Source of the DNA: Oscillospiraceae bacterium
Lineage (GTDB): Bacteria; Bacillota_A; Clostridia; Oscillospirales; Oscillospiraceae
Assembly (NCBI GenBank): GCA_017415945.1
Contig: JAFQDR010000021.1
Location: 1 to 14,229 of the forward strand
Direction: 5' to 3'
DNA length: 14,229 nt
Shown in pieces: positions 6,187 through 11,893 of the stretch (the first letter of the stretch is position 1; the number at the start of each line of letters is the position of its first letter). A program made the translations under genes and the position numbers. The notes beneath the pieces are model-generated. The model searched no databases. It was not told where the DNA came from and saw only the letters and a list, made by a program, of their open reading frames with translations.

Positions 6187-6503
6187 TGGCGGAACATTTC
6201 ATGAAGCTGCGGCGGGAGCCCTTTGAAGCCATACGCTTGGAACAAAAAACCATTGAAATGCGTCTGTATGACGAAAAACGCAGGCAAATTGCGGTGGGAG
6301 ATACTGTGACCTTCCGTTGTGAGGAAGAGAAACTGACGGTGCGGGTGATTGCATTGCACTGCTTCCCCGATTTTGCGGCGCTGTATGGGGCGTTACCTCA
6401 CAGTAAGCTGGGCAGTACCGACCCCAAGGATATGGAAGCGTACTACTCCTTGGAGGAACAGCAAAAATACGGCGTACTGGGGATTGAGATGGAGGTTCGC
6501 TGA
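6186..6503 (+). CDS. ASCH-domain protein (PUA-like fold)
   Basis: A 105-residue protein. EQKTIEMRLYDEKRRQIAVG (19-38) fits the ASCH signature, with the conserved K-x-x-E-x-R (Lys21, Glu24, Arg26), followed by the beta-barrel strands DTVTFRC and KLTVRVIAL and the C-terminal KYGVLGIEM. ASCH domains are related to PUA and are thought to bind RNA; some members hydrolyse N4-acetylcytidine. Which applies here is inference. An open frame extends upstream to 6063, but that lies inside the DUF1810 gene; the ATG at 6186 overlaps its TAA by one base and has GGGGATGAAG upstream, so it is the natural start. An ATG at 6201 is a possible alternative. Confidence 0.85.
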   Translation: MAEHFMKLRREPFEAIRLEQKTIEMRLYDEKRRQIAVGDTVTFRCEEEKLTVRVIALHCFPDFAALYGALPHSKLGSTDPKDMEAYYSLEEQQKYGVLGIEMEVR

Positions 6504-6508
6504 AAAAA

Positions 6509-6540
6509 CGGGCGGATACTATCCGCCCCTACGGGTGCGG
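6509..6540 (+). repeat. CCCTAC-tailed hairpin repeat, copy 3
   Basis: GGGCGGATA (6510-6518) and TATCCGCCC (6520-6528) form a perfect stem of about 8 bp, followed by CTACGGGTGCGG. The minus-strand side is followed by TTTTTT, but no leftward gene needs termination here. It sits within the operon, between the ASCH and PAP2 genes, and could affect transcript stability or partly attenuate transcription. Confidence 0.6.
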
Positions 6541-6587
6541 CGCATGAATTATATGCGGCAATCGCAATGGAAAAGAGGAGTTTTGAT

Positions 6588-7322
6588 ATGAAATTAGATG
6601 CAAAAATGAAAATAAAGCTGCTGGTCTTGGGGGTCAGCGGGGCACTGTTTTTGCTGCTGCTGATGATGGTGCGCAGCTATGACGTAGCCGCCATCGGGCC
6701 CATGGGTACGGAGATCGGCTTTGCACAGCTGAACGGCAGTGTCCATGAGAGCTTGGGCACCAATCTGTTCTGGTACGATCTGACGGAAATCTTCGGTTTT
6801 TTGGCACTGGGCGTTTGCGGACTGTTTGGGTTTACGGGTCTGGTGCAGCTGCTGAAGCGCAGAAGCCTGAAGGAGGTGGACTCCGAGATTTTGTCCTTGG
6901 GTGTGTTTTATGTGCTGGTCATCGGCTGCTATGTGCTGTTTGAGATCGTGGCAGTCAATTACCGTCCCGTGATGATGCCCGGGGCAGCGGAGGTGGAGGC
7001 ATCCTTCCCCTCCTCTCACACCATGCTGATTTGTTCCGTCATGGCAAGCACGGCTATGGTGCTGCAAAAGTACATCAAAAAGGATGCCCTAAGTCTGGGC
7101 CTGCAGGTGGGCTGCGGCATTGTGGCGGTGGTCACCGTGGCAGGACGTTTGCTGTCGGGGGTACACTGGGTCACCGATATCATCGGCGGTGTGCTGCTCA
7201 GCTGCGCGCTGGTGGCGGTGTTCAGCCTGCTGCTGGATTTCTTCGGGGCGGTACTGACCCAACACAATTGGGAGCCTATGGAGGATTGGAGCGACGAGGA
7301 TGAACAAGAAGGCGATTTATGA
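6588..7322 (+). CDS. PAP2-family membrane phosphatase
   Basis: A 244-residue membrane protein with about five hydrophobic segments (near residues 11-28, 66-88, 103-123, 145-160, 172-185 and 198-222) and an acidic C-terminal tail. PAP2 motifs are visible: NYRP at 124-127 (motif 1), FPSSH at 140-144 (motif 2) and GRLLSGVHWVTD at 186-197 (motif 3, with Arg187, His193 and Asp197). Such enzymes remove phosphate from lipid phosphates, for example undecaprenyl pyrophosphate or phosphatidic acid; the substrate here is unknown. The usual Lys seven residues before Arg126 is Glu119. The frame extends upstream to 6567, but AAGAGGAG (6573-6580) sits 7 bases before the ATG at 6588. Its end overlaps the next gene by 23 bases. 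Confidence 0.88.
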   Translation: MKLDAKMKIKLLVLGVSGALFLLLLMMVRSYDVAAIGPMGTEIGFAQLNGSVHESLGTNLFWYDLTEIFGFLALGVCGLFGFTGLVQLLKRRSLKEVDSEILSLGVFYVLVIGCYVLFEIVAVNYRPVMMPGAAEVEASFPSSHTMLICSVMASTAMVLQKYIKKDALSLGLQVGCGIVAVVTVAGRLLSGVHWVTDIIGGVLLSCALVAVFSLLLDFFGAVLTQHNWEPMEDWSDEDEQEGDL

Positions 7323-7788
7323 GCTGCTGGCTGAGCGGGGCTTTTGGCATGTGATCACCGAGCATCCCGCTGTGTATAATATGGCGGAAATGGGAGAGAT
7401 CGCACTGCCCTACCCGGAAGCAGATGCCAAAAATCTGTTTGTGCGGGATGACAAGAAGCGGAATTATTACCTGATTACTGTCATGGGCCACAAGCGTGTG
7501 GATTTGAAGGAGTTCAAGAAGAAGCAGGGCACACGGGCTCTGTCCTTTGCATCGGCCGAGGAACTGATGCAGTTTTTGAAGCTCACCCCCGGCGGGGTGA
7601 CTCCTTTGGGGCTGCTGAATGACAGCGAGTGTGCTGTAAAGCTGTATCTGGACAAGGAGTTTACAGAGGGGGATGGCATCATCGGGGTGCATCCCAACGA
7701 CAATACTGCCACCGTTGCCATGAAAACCGCTGACCTGCTGACACTGCTGCGGGAGCATGGCAGTGACATTGCAATCGTGGAGATATAA
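7300..7788 (+). CDS. YbaK/ProX-type prolyl-tRNA synthetase-associated deacylase
   Basis: A 162-residue soluble protein of the YbaK/EbsC (INS-like) family. Characteristic parts are KNLFVRDDKKRNYYLITVMG at 44-63, GGVTPLGLLND at 98-108 and HPNDNTATV at 131-139. Members hydrolyse mischarged tRNA in trans, most often Ala-tRNA(Pro), guarding translation fidelity; Lys44 would be the conserved pocket lysine. This is family-level knowledge. The gene starts inside the PAP2 gene, 23 bases before that stop codon, with GGAG at 7287-7290, and the next gene begins one base after its TAA. No proS is in the window. The specific tRNA target is not proven by sequence alone. Confidence 0.9.
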   Translation: MNKKAIYELLAERGFWHVITEHPAVYNMAEMGEIALPYPEADAKNLFVRDDKKRNYYLITVMGHKRVDLKEFKKKQGTRALSFASAEELMQFLKLTPGGVTPLGLLNDSECAVKLYLDKEFTEGDGIIGVHPNDNTATVAMKTADLLTLLREHGSDIAIVEI

Positions 7789-7789
7789 T

Positions 7790-8347
7790 ATGGACGAATT
7801 GAGACAATTGGAAGAAGTCATGGTCGCATCGGAAGAGATTTTCGATGGTCATGTGGTGCATCTGTTCAAAGATACCGTGCGGCTGCCCAACGGGAAAACT
7901 GCTCCTCGTGAGACCGTGCGCCATGTGGGTGCGGTGGCCATCGTGCCTCTGCTGGATGACGGTCGGGTCATCGTGGAGCGGCAGTATCGTTACCCTCTGG
8001 GGAAGGTCATCACCGAGATTCCCGCAGGGAAGCTGAATTACAAAGGAGAAAATCCTATGGATGCTGCGATGCGTGAGCTGGCGGAGGAGACGGGCTATAC
8101 CGCCGATGAGTGGATTTGGCTGGGCGAATACTACCCTGCGGCGGCTTACACCGATGAGGTTATCGACATGTATCTGGCGAAGGGGCTGCACAAGGGGGAG
8201 CAAAATCTGGATGAGGATGAGTTCTTGAATGTAATGGCTGTGCCTTTGGAAAAGCTGGTACGGGATATTATGCTGTGCGGTATTGCCGACGGAAAGACTC
8301 AGGCGGCGATTTTGAAAACATGGCTCGAAGTGAGAGAGGAATCATGA
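7790..8347 (+). CDS. NUDIX hydrolase, ADP-ribose pyrophosphatase type
   Basis: A 185-residue soluble protein. The Nudix box is at 80-102: Gly80, Glu87, Arg95-Glu96, Glu99-Glu100 and Gly102 in the REL-AEETGY context, and it coordinates the magnesium ions. The spacing from Gly80 to Glu87 is six residues (KLNYKG) instead of the usual five. The N-terminal strand set (VRLPNGKTAPRETVRHVGAV) and the ERQYRYPLG and EIPAGK segments are typical of the ADP-ribose diphosphatase (NudF-like) subgroup, which splits ADP-ribose into AMP and ribose 5-phosphate. An open frame extends to 7757, inside the deacylase gene; the ATG at 7790, behind GGAG (7779-7782), is preferred. It is the last gene of the operon and is followed by a terminator. 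Confidence 0.92.
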   Translation: MDELRQLEEVMVASEEIFDGHVVHLFKDTVRLPNGKTAPRETVRHVGAVAIVPLLDDGRVIVERQYRYPLGKVITEIPAGKLNYKGENPMDAAMRELAEETGYTADEWIWLGEYYPAAAYTDEVIDMYLAKGLHKGEQNLDEDEFLNVMAVPLEKLVRDIMLCGIADGKTQAAILKTWLEVREES

Positions 8348-8352
8348 AAAAC

Positions 8353-8394
8353 AGACCGTATACCATGTCATACCGTGGGATACGGTCTTGTTTT
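8353..8394 (+). terminator. Terminator closing the six-gene operon
   Basis: Arms at 8353-8365 (AGACCGTATACCA) and 8376-8388 (TGGGATACGGTCT) pair in 12 of 13 positions around a 10-base loop, followed by TGTTTTGT. It starts 6 bases after the NUDIX stop codon. Confidence 0.85.
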
Positions 8395-8414
8395 GTGTGA
8401 CGGCGGTGAAATGG

Positions 8415-8442
8415 CGGGCCGTCGCCATCGACGGGCCCTACG
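8415..8442 (+). repeat. CCCTAC-tailed hairpin repeat, copy 4
   Basis: CGGGCCGTCG (8415-8424) and CGACGGGCCC (8429-8438) form a near-perfect stem around CCAT, followed by TACGAGCGGGC. It lies between the operon terminator and the promoter of the next gene pair. Confidence 0.6.
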
Positions 8443-8456
8443 AGCGGGCAAAAATA

Positions 8457-8485
8457 TTTACACATATTTTGCAATTTGGTAGAAA
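8457..8485 (+). promoter_or_regulatory. Possible promoter of the membrane protein/helical-repeat pair
   Basis: TTTACA (8457-8462) and TAGAAA (8480-8485) are 17 bases apart in an A+T-rich tract. The -10 is a 4 of 6 match, so the call is tentative. Confidence 0.4.
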
Positions 8486-8538
8486 TGTTCATAATTTGCT
8501 GATAGACTGGTCACAGAGCCATGAAAAAGGAGGTGCCT

Positions 8539-9234
8539 ATGAAGAAATATGCGATGTACTTTCCTTTGGGGTTGATGCTGCTGATTCCTGTCTGTTGGCT
8601 GCTTGCCGCAGCGGTGGGCTATCAATGGACATGGAAACTGCCTTGGGTGTTTGAGGCGGTGTCTGCTCTATTGTTCTGCGCTTCGGTTTATGCTGTACCC
8701 AAGCATGCCATGCCCGCACCCTTGGCGGGGCTGTGTTTGCTGCTGTCAGTGGTCAATCTCTTTATTATTCTGCTGATTGCGGGGAGAGCCAACGACTTGG
8801 CTGCCATTGCCCTGTCTCTTGTTTGCGCGGCTGCGGCTGTGGTTCTGCTGATACGGGCGAAGCCTCACAAAGGGTGGAAAACAGCGTCCTCTGTGGCAGC
8901 GGGGCTGCTGTTTGCCTTGTATGTGTGTTTGCTGCCCATTACGGCATTTGCTGCCGTGATGGGGTACACGGAAGTGGTGGATACGGTGTATTCTCCCAAC
9001 GGTCGTCATCGAGCGGAGCTGCTGGATATCAATGAAGGCGCATTGGGCGGCGACACGGTAGTATTGGTTTATGACGAACGGGGGTCGCTGGATCTGGGAT
9101 TTTGCACACTGCAAAAAAAGCCGAAGATTGCATATATGGGCCCTTGGGGCGAATTTAAGGATATGGAATTGAAATGGGATTCCGATGCGTGTTTGCGCAT
9201 CAACGGAAAAGATTATTGGTTAAAGGGGAAATGA
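8539..9234 (+). CDS. Polytopic membrane protein with DUF5412-like extracytoplasmic tail
   Basis: A 231-residue protein with about five predicted membrane spans (near residues 5-26, 37-53, 60-81, 88-105 and 117-141) and a soluble C-terminal domain from about residue 147 to the end. That domain contains YSPNGRHRAELLDINEG (151-167), a beta-rich DTVVLVYDERG segment and MELKWDSDACLRINGKDYWL. It resembles DUF5412-type small domains of Firmicute membrane proteins (SPNGkyr... then a WxxD..l.ING strand); this likeness is from memory and function is unknown. An in-frame ATG at 8521 exists, but AAGGAGG (8527-8533) lies between the two, 5 bases before the ATG at 8539, so 8539 is the start. Its stop TGA overlaps or abuts the next gene's start region. 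Confidence 0.72.
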   Translation: MKKYAMYFPLGLMLLIPVCWLLAAAVGYQWTWKLPWVFEAVSALLFCASVYAVPKHAMPAPLAGLCLLLSVVNLFIILLIAGRANDLAAIALSLVCAAAAVVLLIRAKPHKGWKTASSVAAGLLFALYVCLLPITAFAAVMGYTEVVDTVYSPNGRHRAELLDINEGALGGDTVVLVYDERGSLDLGFCTLQKKPKIAYMGPWGEFKDMELKWDSDACLRINGKDYWLKGK

Positions 9235-9236
9235 CC

Positions 9237-10286
9237 ATGAAAAAACTGACCTTGGCGGACAAGCTGGCGAAGAAGAGCTTTGAAAGTGCCGCCATTCAAA
9301 AGACTTGGCGAGCTCATTGTCAGGTGTTTGGGCCCATTCTGGAGCCTGCTTTTGTGGAGGACTACCAGAGCCGCATCCATCTGGGCGCTGCGCTGAACTT
9401 TATCAGCAGCCGAGACTTGGAAAAGGCCTTGAAGAAGCTGCAGCCTCTGCAGGAAAAGTGCGAGACCGATGCCGACAGAGCCGCATGGCTGTTTTTCATG
9501 GGCTTAATTTTCGAATTTGCGGGGGTCACCGATGCCATGGTGGACTGCTACCGACAGGCGGGGCAGTTCGGGCACCGTTTCTATCTGCCTTATTTGAAGG
9601 TGGCGAAGGCTGCCTATTTGGATGCTGCCTACGACGTGGCGGCGGAGAACTACGAGCTGGGCATTGACTGCCTGCGAGAGGGTGAGCAGAATGAGCAAAG
9701 CCGTGTGATTCTGGGCTCAACCTGCTCCAATTATGCTGCAGTGCTGACCATGATGCACCGTTTCGAGGATGCCCGCGCCATGCTGGATGCATCCAAGGAC
9801 TATATGCCTGTGCTTCCCGGGCGCAGCGGTACCCATGCGGTGCTGTTTGCGGCGGAAGATAATTGGCAGATGGCAGATGCCGCCATGGAGTCTCTGGAAA
9901 AGGAATCCGCCGAGCTTTATGCCCAGACGAAAATCGTGGTGGATGCTATCCGAGACGGCACCCAGCCTCAGTTTTTCACCCGCTATGTTGACGAGCAGGA
10001 GCTTGGTGATTTCTGGGTGTGGTTCGGGGAAAACGAGACCGCCATTGCCGAGTGTCTTGCCAAGGACAGCTATGGGGATGCCTTTGCCATGGTGCAGCCC
10101 AAGCTGAAGGCACTGTTCCCCTTTATGGAGCGGGAACCGGATCTTGCCTTCCAGCCTGTGGAGGAGGGCATCAAGGTGATTTTCGCGGACTACTATGCTG
10201 TGGCGCTCCGTGATGGCTACGAAAAGCTCCTTGCAGCGAAGCCCGATACCTTGGAAAATCCTTGGATATTTGTGATCGAGCATTAA
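9237..10286 (+). CDS. Uncharacterised helical-repeat (TPR-like) protein
   Basis: A 349-residue soluble protein with no signal or membrane segment. Residues about 45-185 show alternating amphipathic helices with TPR-like spacing (for example DLEKALKKLQPLQEK, AAWLFFMGLIFEFAG, DAMVDCYRQAGQFG, YDVAAENYELGIDCLREG, NYAAVLTMMHRFEDARAMLD). This fits tetratricopeptide repeats, which usually mediate protein contacts. The C-terminal part (from about 200) is acidic and unrecognised. Two in-frame ATGs exist at 9231 and 9237: the first forms an ATGA overlap with the upstream stop but is 2 bases from AAAGGGG, the second is 8 bases away and is preferred. It is cotranscribed with the membrane protein before it and followed by a strong terminator. 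No function can be assigned. Confidence 0.8.
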   Translation: MKKLTLADKLAKKSFESAAIQKTWRAHCQVFGPILEPAFVEDYQSRIHLGAALNFISSRDLEKALKKLQPLQEKCETDADRAAWLFFMGLIFEFAGVTDAMVDCYRQAGQFGHRFYLPYLKVAKAAYLDAAYDVAAENYELGIDCLREGEQNEQSRVILGSTCSNYAAVLTMMHRFEDARAMLDASKDYMPVLPGRSGTHAVLFAAEDNWQMADAAMESLEKESAELYAQTKIVVDAIRDGTQPQFFTRYVDEQELGDFWVWFGENETAIAECLAKDSYGDAFAMVQPKLKALFPFMEREPDLAFQPVEEGIKVIFADYYAVALRDGYEKLLAAKPDTLENPWIFVIEH

Positions 10287-10290
10287 ACGT

Positions 10291-10323
10291 AAGAGCCTGT
10301 ACCAAAGGGTACAGGCTCTTTTT
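10291..10323. terminator. Strong terminator between convergent genes
   Basis: AAGAGCCTGTACC (10291-10303) and GGTACAGGCTCTT (10308-10320) form a perfect 13-bp stem with loop AAAG, followed by a T run to 10323. It ends the helical-repeat gene's transcript. The same hairpin on the minus strand, downstream of the EamA gene, has only a weak T tract. Confidence 0.92.
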
Positions 10324-10324
10324 G

Positions 10325-10350
10325 CGGCGGCAGCGAGCGGCCGCCCTACA
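10325..10350 (+). repeat. CCCTAC-tailed hairpin repeat, copy 5
   Basis: GGCGGC (10326-10331) and GCCGCC region (near 10339-10346) can pair around AGCGAGCG, and the tail CCCTACAAGTGCGG follows. The tail matches copy 3 (CCCTAC, two purines, GTGCGG). Confidence 0.5.
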
Positions 10351-10363
10351 AGTGCGGTGGGAG

Positions 10364-11230
10364 TTATTTCTTTTTTGGTTCAACTTCGTTCCAGAGGGTG
10401 AAGCCCAGAATCATCAGACCGCCGACCACCTGCATGACCGTCATGCTTTCATGGAGTACCGTTACGGAAATCAGCACCGCCACAAGGGGGTCCACGTAGC
10501 TCAAGATGGCCGCCTCCTGCCCGGGAACGTCCTTCAGAGCGGTGAAGTACATACAGTAGGTGATGCCTGTATGCACCAAGCCCACGATCAGCAGGCACAC
10601 CCACCCCATACTGTTCATACTGCCCAAGGTGCAGCCGCTTGTGGCGGCAACGTAGGGGATCAGCACGCAGATGGCTGCCAGAAACTGCAGCAGGGTGCGG
10701 TGGATGCCGCCTACGTTTTTGATGAACTTGTTCACCAGCACCACCGTTGCATACAGTACCGCTGCCCCCAAGGCGTGGAGGATGCCTGTGATGTGGCTGC
10801 TGCCGCCGCCGAGATCGCCGATGCCCGTAATGAGCACGATGCCCAAGGTGGACATGATGAAGCAGATGACCTGCTTTTTGGTGAGCCGTTCCCGAAACAG
10901 GATGGGACACATGACCGTGACGATGACGGGGGCAAAGTAGTAGCTCAGGGTGGCAACGGAAACGGTGGTGTATTTGTATGCTTCAAACAGCAGGATCCAG
11001 TTGAGCCCCATGGCTGCTCCCGAAAACAGCAGCAGGGGCTGTTCCTTTTTGATATCCTTGAAGGGGATGGGCTGCTTGGTGATGAGCAGATATGTGCCGA
11101 TGAGCAGGGCTGCCAGTATGGCGCGGTACAGAGCCAGCTCCCCCGAGGTCACGGAAATGCTGCGGACAAAGGGGGCCAGTGTGCCGAAGATGGCCATGGA
11201 GGCGACGATCATCAAACGGGCTTTTTTCAT
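10364..11230 (-). CDS. EamA-family (DMT superfamily) transporter
   Basis: A 288-residue integral membrane protein with about ten transmembrane helices arranged as two EamA repeats. The first runs from MIVASMAIFGTLAPFVRS to ILFRERLTKKQ, where the RE-x-LT-KKQ boundary is typical. The second runs from GILHALGAAVLYATVVLVNKF to VLHESMTVMQVVGGLMILGF, where HE-x-MT is the matching repeat end. Members export or exchange metabolites such as amino acids or purines; the substrate is not predictable. The open frame extends to 11254, but GAGGTG lies about 7 bases before the ATG at 11230 (MKKARLM), which is the normal start. It is a single leftward gene with a good promoter and a palindrome near the expected transcription start. 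Confidence 0.92.
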   Translation of the reverse strand: MKKARLMIVASMAIFGTLAPFVRSISVTSGELALYRAILAALLIGTYLLITKQPIPFKDIKKEQPLLLFSGAAMGLNWILLFEAYKYTTVSVATLSYYFAPVIVTVMCPILFRERLTKKQVICFIMSTLGIVLITGIGDLGGGSSHITGILHALGAAVLYATVVLVNKFIKNVGGIHRTLLQFLAAICVLIPYVAATSGCTLGSMNSMGWVCLLIVGLVHTGITYCMYFTALKDVPGQEAAILSYVDPLVAVLISVTVLHESMTVMQVVGGLMILGFTLWNEVEPKKK

Positions 11231-11261
11231 AAAAAACACCTCGCAGTTTAGCAAGTTAAAT

Positions 11262-11271
11262 CGATATATCG
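11262..11271. promoter_or_regulatory. Operator-like palindrome at the EamA promoter
   Basis: CGATATATCG is a perfect 10-bp palindrome one base downstream of the -10, so it spans about the transcription start of the EamA gene. Repressor binding here is inferred; no regulator gene is adjacent. Confidence 0.4.
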
Positions 11272-11272
11272 T

Positions 11273-11301
11273 ATCTTATAAAAATTATAGAAGATTGTCA
11301 A
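11273..11301 (-). promoter_or_regulatory. Sigma-A promoter of the EamA gene
   Basis: A consensus TTGACA on the minus strand (plus 11296-11301) is 17 bases from TAAGAT (plus 11273-11278). TATAAG two bases upstream of that is an alternative -10 with 15-base spacing. Confidence 0.7.
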
Positions 11302-11330
11302 GCTGTGTGCTTTTTATTTGACCTCTTCCA

Positions 11331-11366
11331 CCGCTGCGCGGTCCCCCTTCCCCTAAAAGGGGAAGG
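11331..11366. repeat. Tandem GC-rich hairpins, possible dispersed repeat
   Basis: CCGCTGCGCGG (11331-11341) is a small hairpin. CCTTCCCC (11346-11353) and GGGGAAGG (11359-11366) form a perfect 8-bp stem around TAAAA. It lies between the divergent EamA and lipoprotein promoters and is not followed by a T tract. Confidence 0.45.
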
Positions 11367-11406
11367 TACTCTCTTATTTTCTGCCATGCAAATTTGATGG
11401 TGGAGA

Positions 11407-11436
11407 TTGGACAAAACAATATCTTTTTGGTATGAT
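11407..11436 (+). promoter_or_regulatory. Promoter of the small lipoprotein/MATE unit
   Basis: TTGGAC (11407-11412) and TATGAT (11431-11436) are 18 bases apart, with an extended -10 TGG directly before TATGAT. The start codon is 28 bases downstream of the -10. Confidence 0.65.
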
Positions 11437-11463
11437 ACCTATATATCAAATTTGGAGGCAGCT

Positions 11464-11886
11464 ATGAAACGGATTCTTTTGATTGCAATGGCAGCATTGC
11501 TGCTGTGCCTGTTTGCCTGCGGCGGCGGAAACGCAGATGTGCCCATGACCGCGGAATTTGCGGAAACGAATATGACCGTGGATAATTTCTTTATTGCAGA
11601 GGATTCCGAGTATATCAGCTACATTCTCTTTACGGCACAGGATAAGGTGACGGATGTGCGGGTATACACCATGGACTTTGCGGAGGATGGCTTTGTGCCC
11701 GCCGACGAGCTGTACAGCGCGGAAGAAATGAAAAAAGGAGAGACCCTGCTGGGCGGCGTTGTATTTTGGGGGGACATGACCACCTACGGAATGTCCTTTA
11801 CCGACAGCAGCGGCGCAGAGCGCAGCTATGAAATGACGATCAGCGGCAAGGACGGCTCCCTGCTGTTTACGGAAACTGCGGAGTGA
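11464..11886 (+). CDS. Small hypothetical lipoprotein
   Basis: A 140-residue predicted lipoprotein. MKRILLIAMAALLLCLFACG is a signal with lipobox LFAC, so Cys19 would be the lipidated residue. The mature part is acidic, with beta-strand-like stretches (SEYISYILFTAQDKVTDVRV, YTMDFAEDGF, TYGMSFTDSSGAERSYEMTI), and has no motif I recognise. GGAGG (11454-11458) lies 5 bases before the ATG at 11464; the frame extends upstream to 11407 but that includes the promoter, so the later start is used. It is followed after 7 bases by the MATE exporter gene, so the two are likely cotranscribed; a functional link to efflux is only a possibility. Confidence 0.8.
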   Translation: MKRILLIAMAALLLCLFACGGGNADVPMTAEFAETNMTVDNFFIAEDSEYISYILFTAQDKVTDVRVYTMDFAEDGFVPADELYSAEEMKKGETLLGGVVFWGDMTTYGMSFTDSSGAERSYEMTISGKDGSLLFTETAE

Positions 11887-11893
11887 ATGAGAT

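Noticed and set aside
6509..6540. Hairpin after the ASCH gene as an operon terminator
   Set aside because: No T run follows it on the plus strand, and the genes after it lack a convincing promoter of their own; the CCCTAC tail fits the dispersed repeat.
10262..11251. A 329-codon rightward open frame opposite the EamA transporter
   Set aside because: It starts inside the helical-repeat gene, crosses its terminator, and its composition (His-, Gln- and Asp-rich) is that of an antisense shadow; the opposite strand encodes a clear ten-helix transporter.
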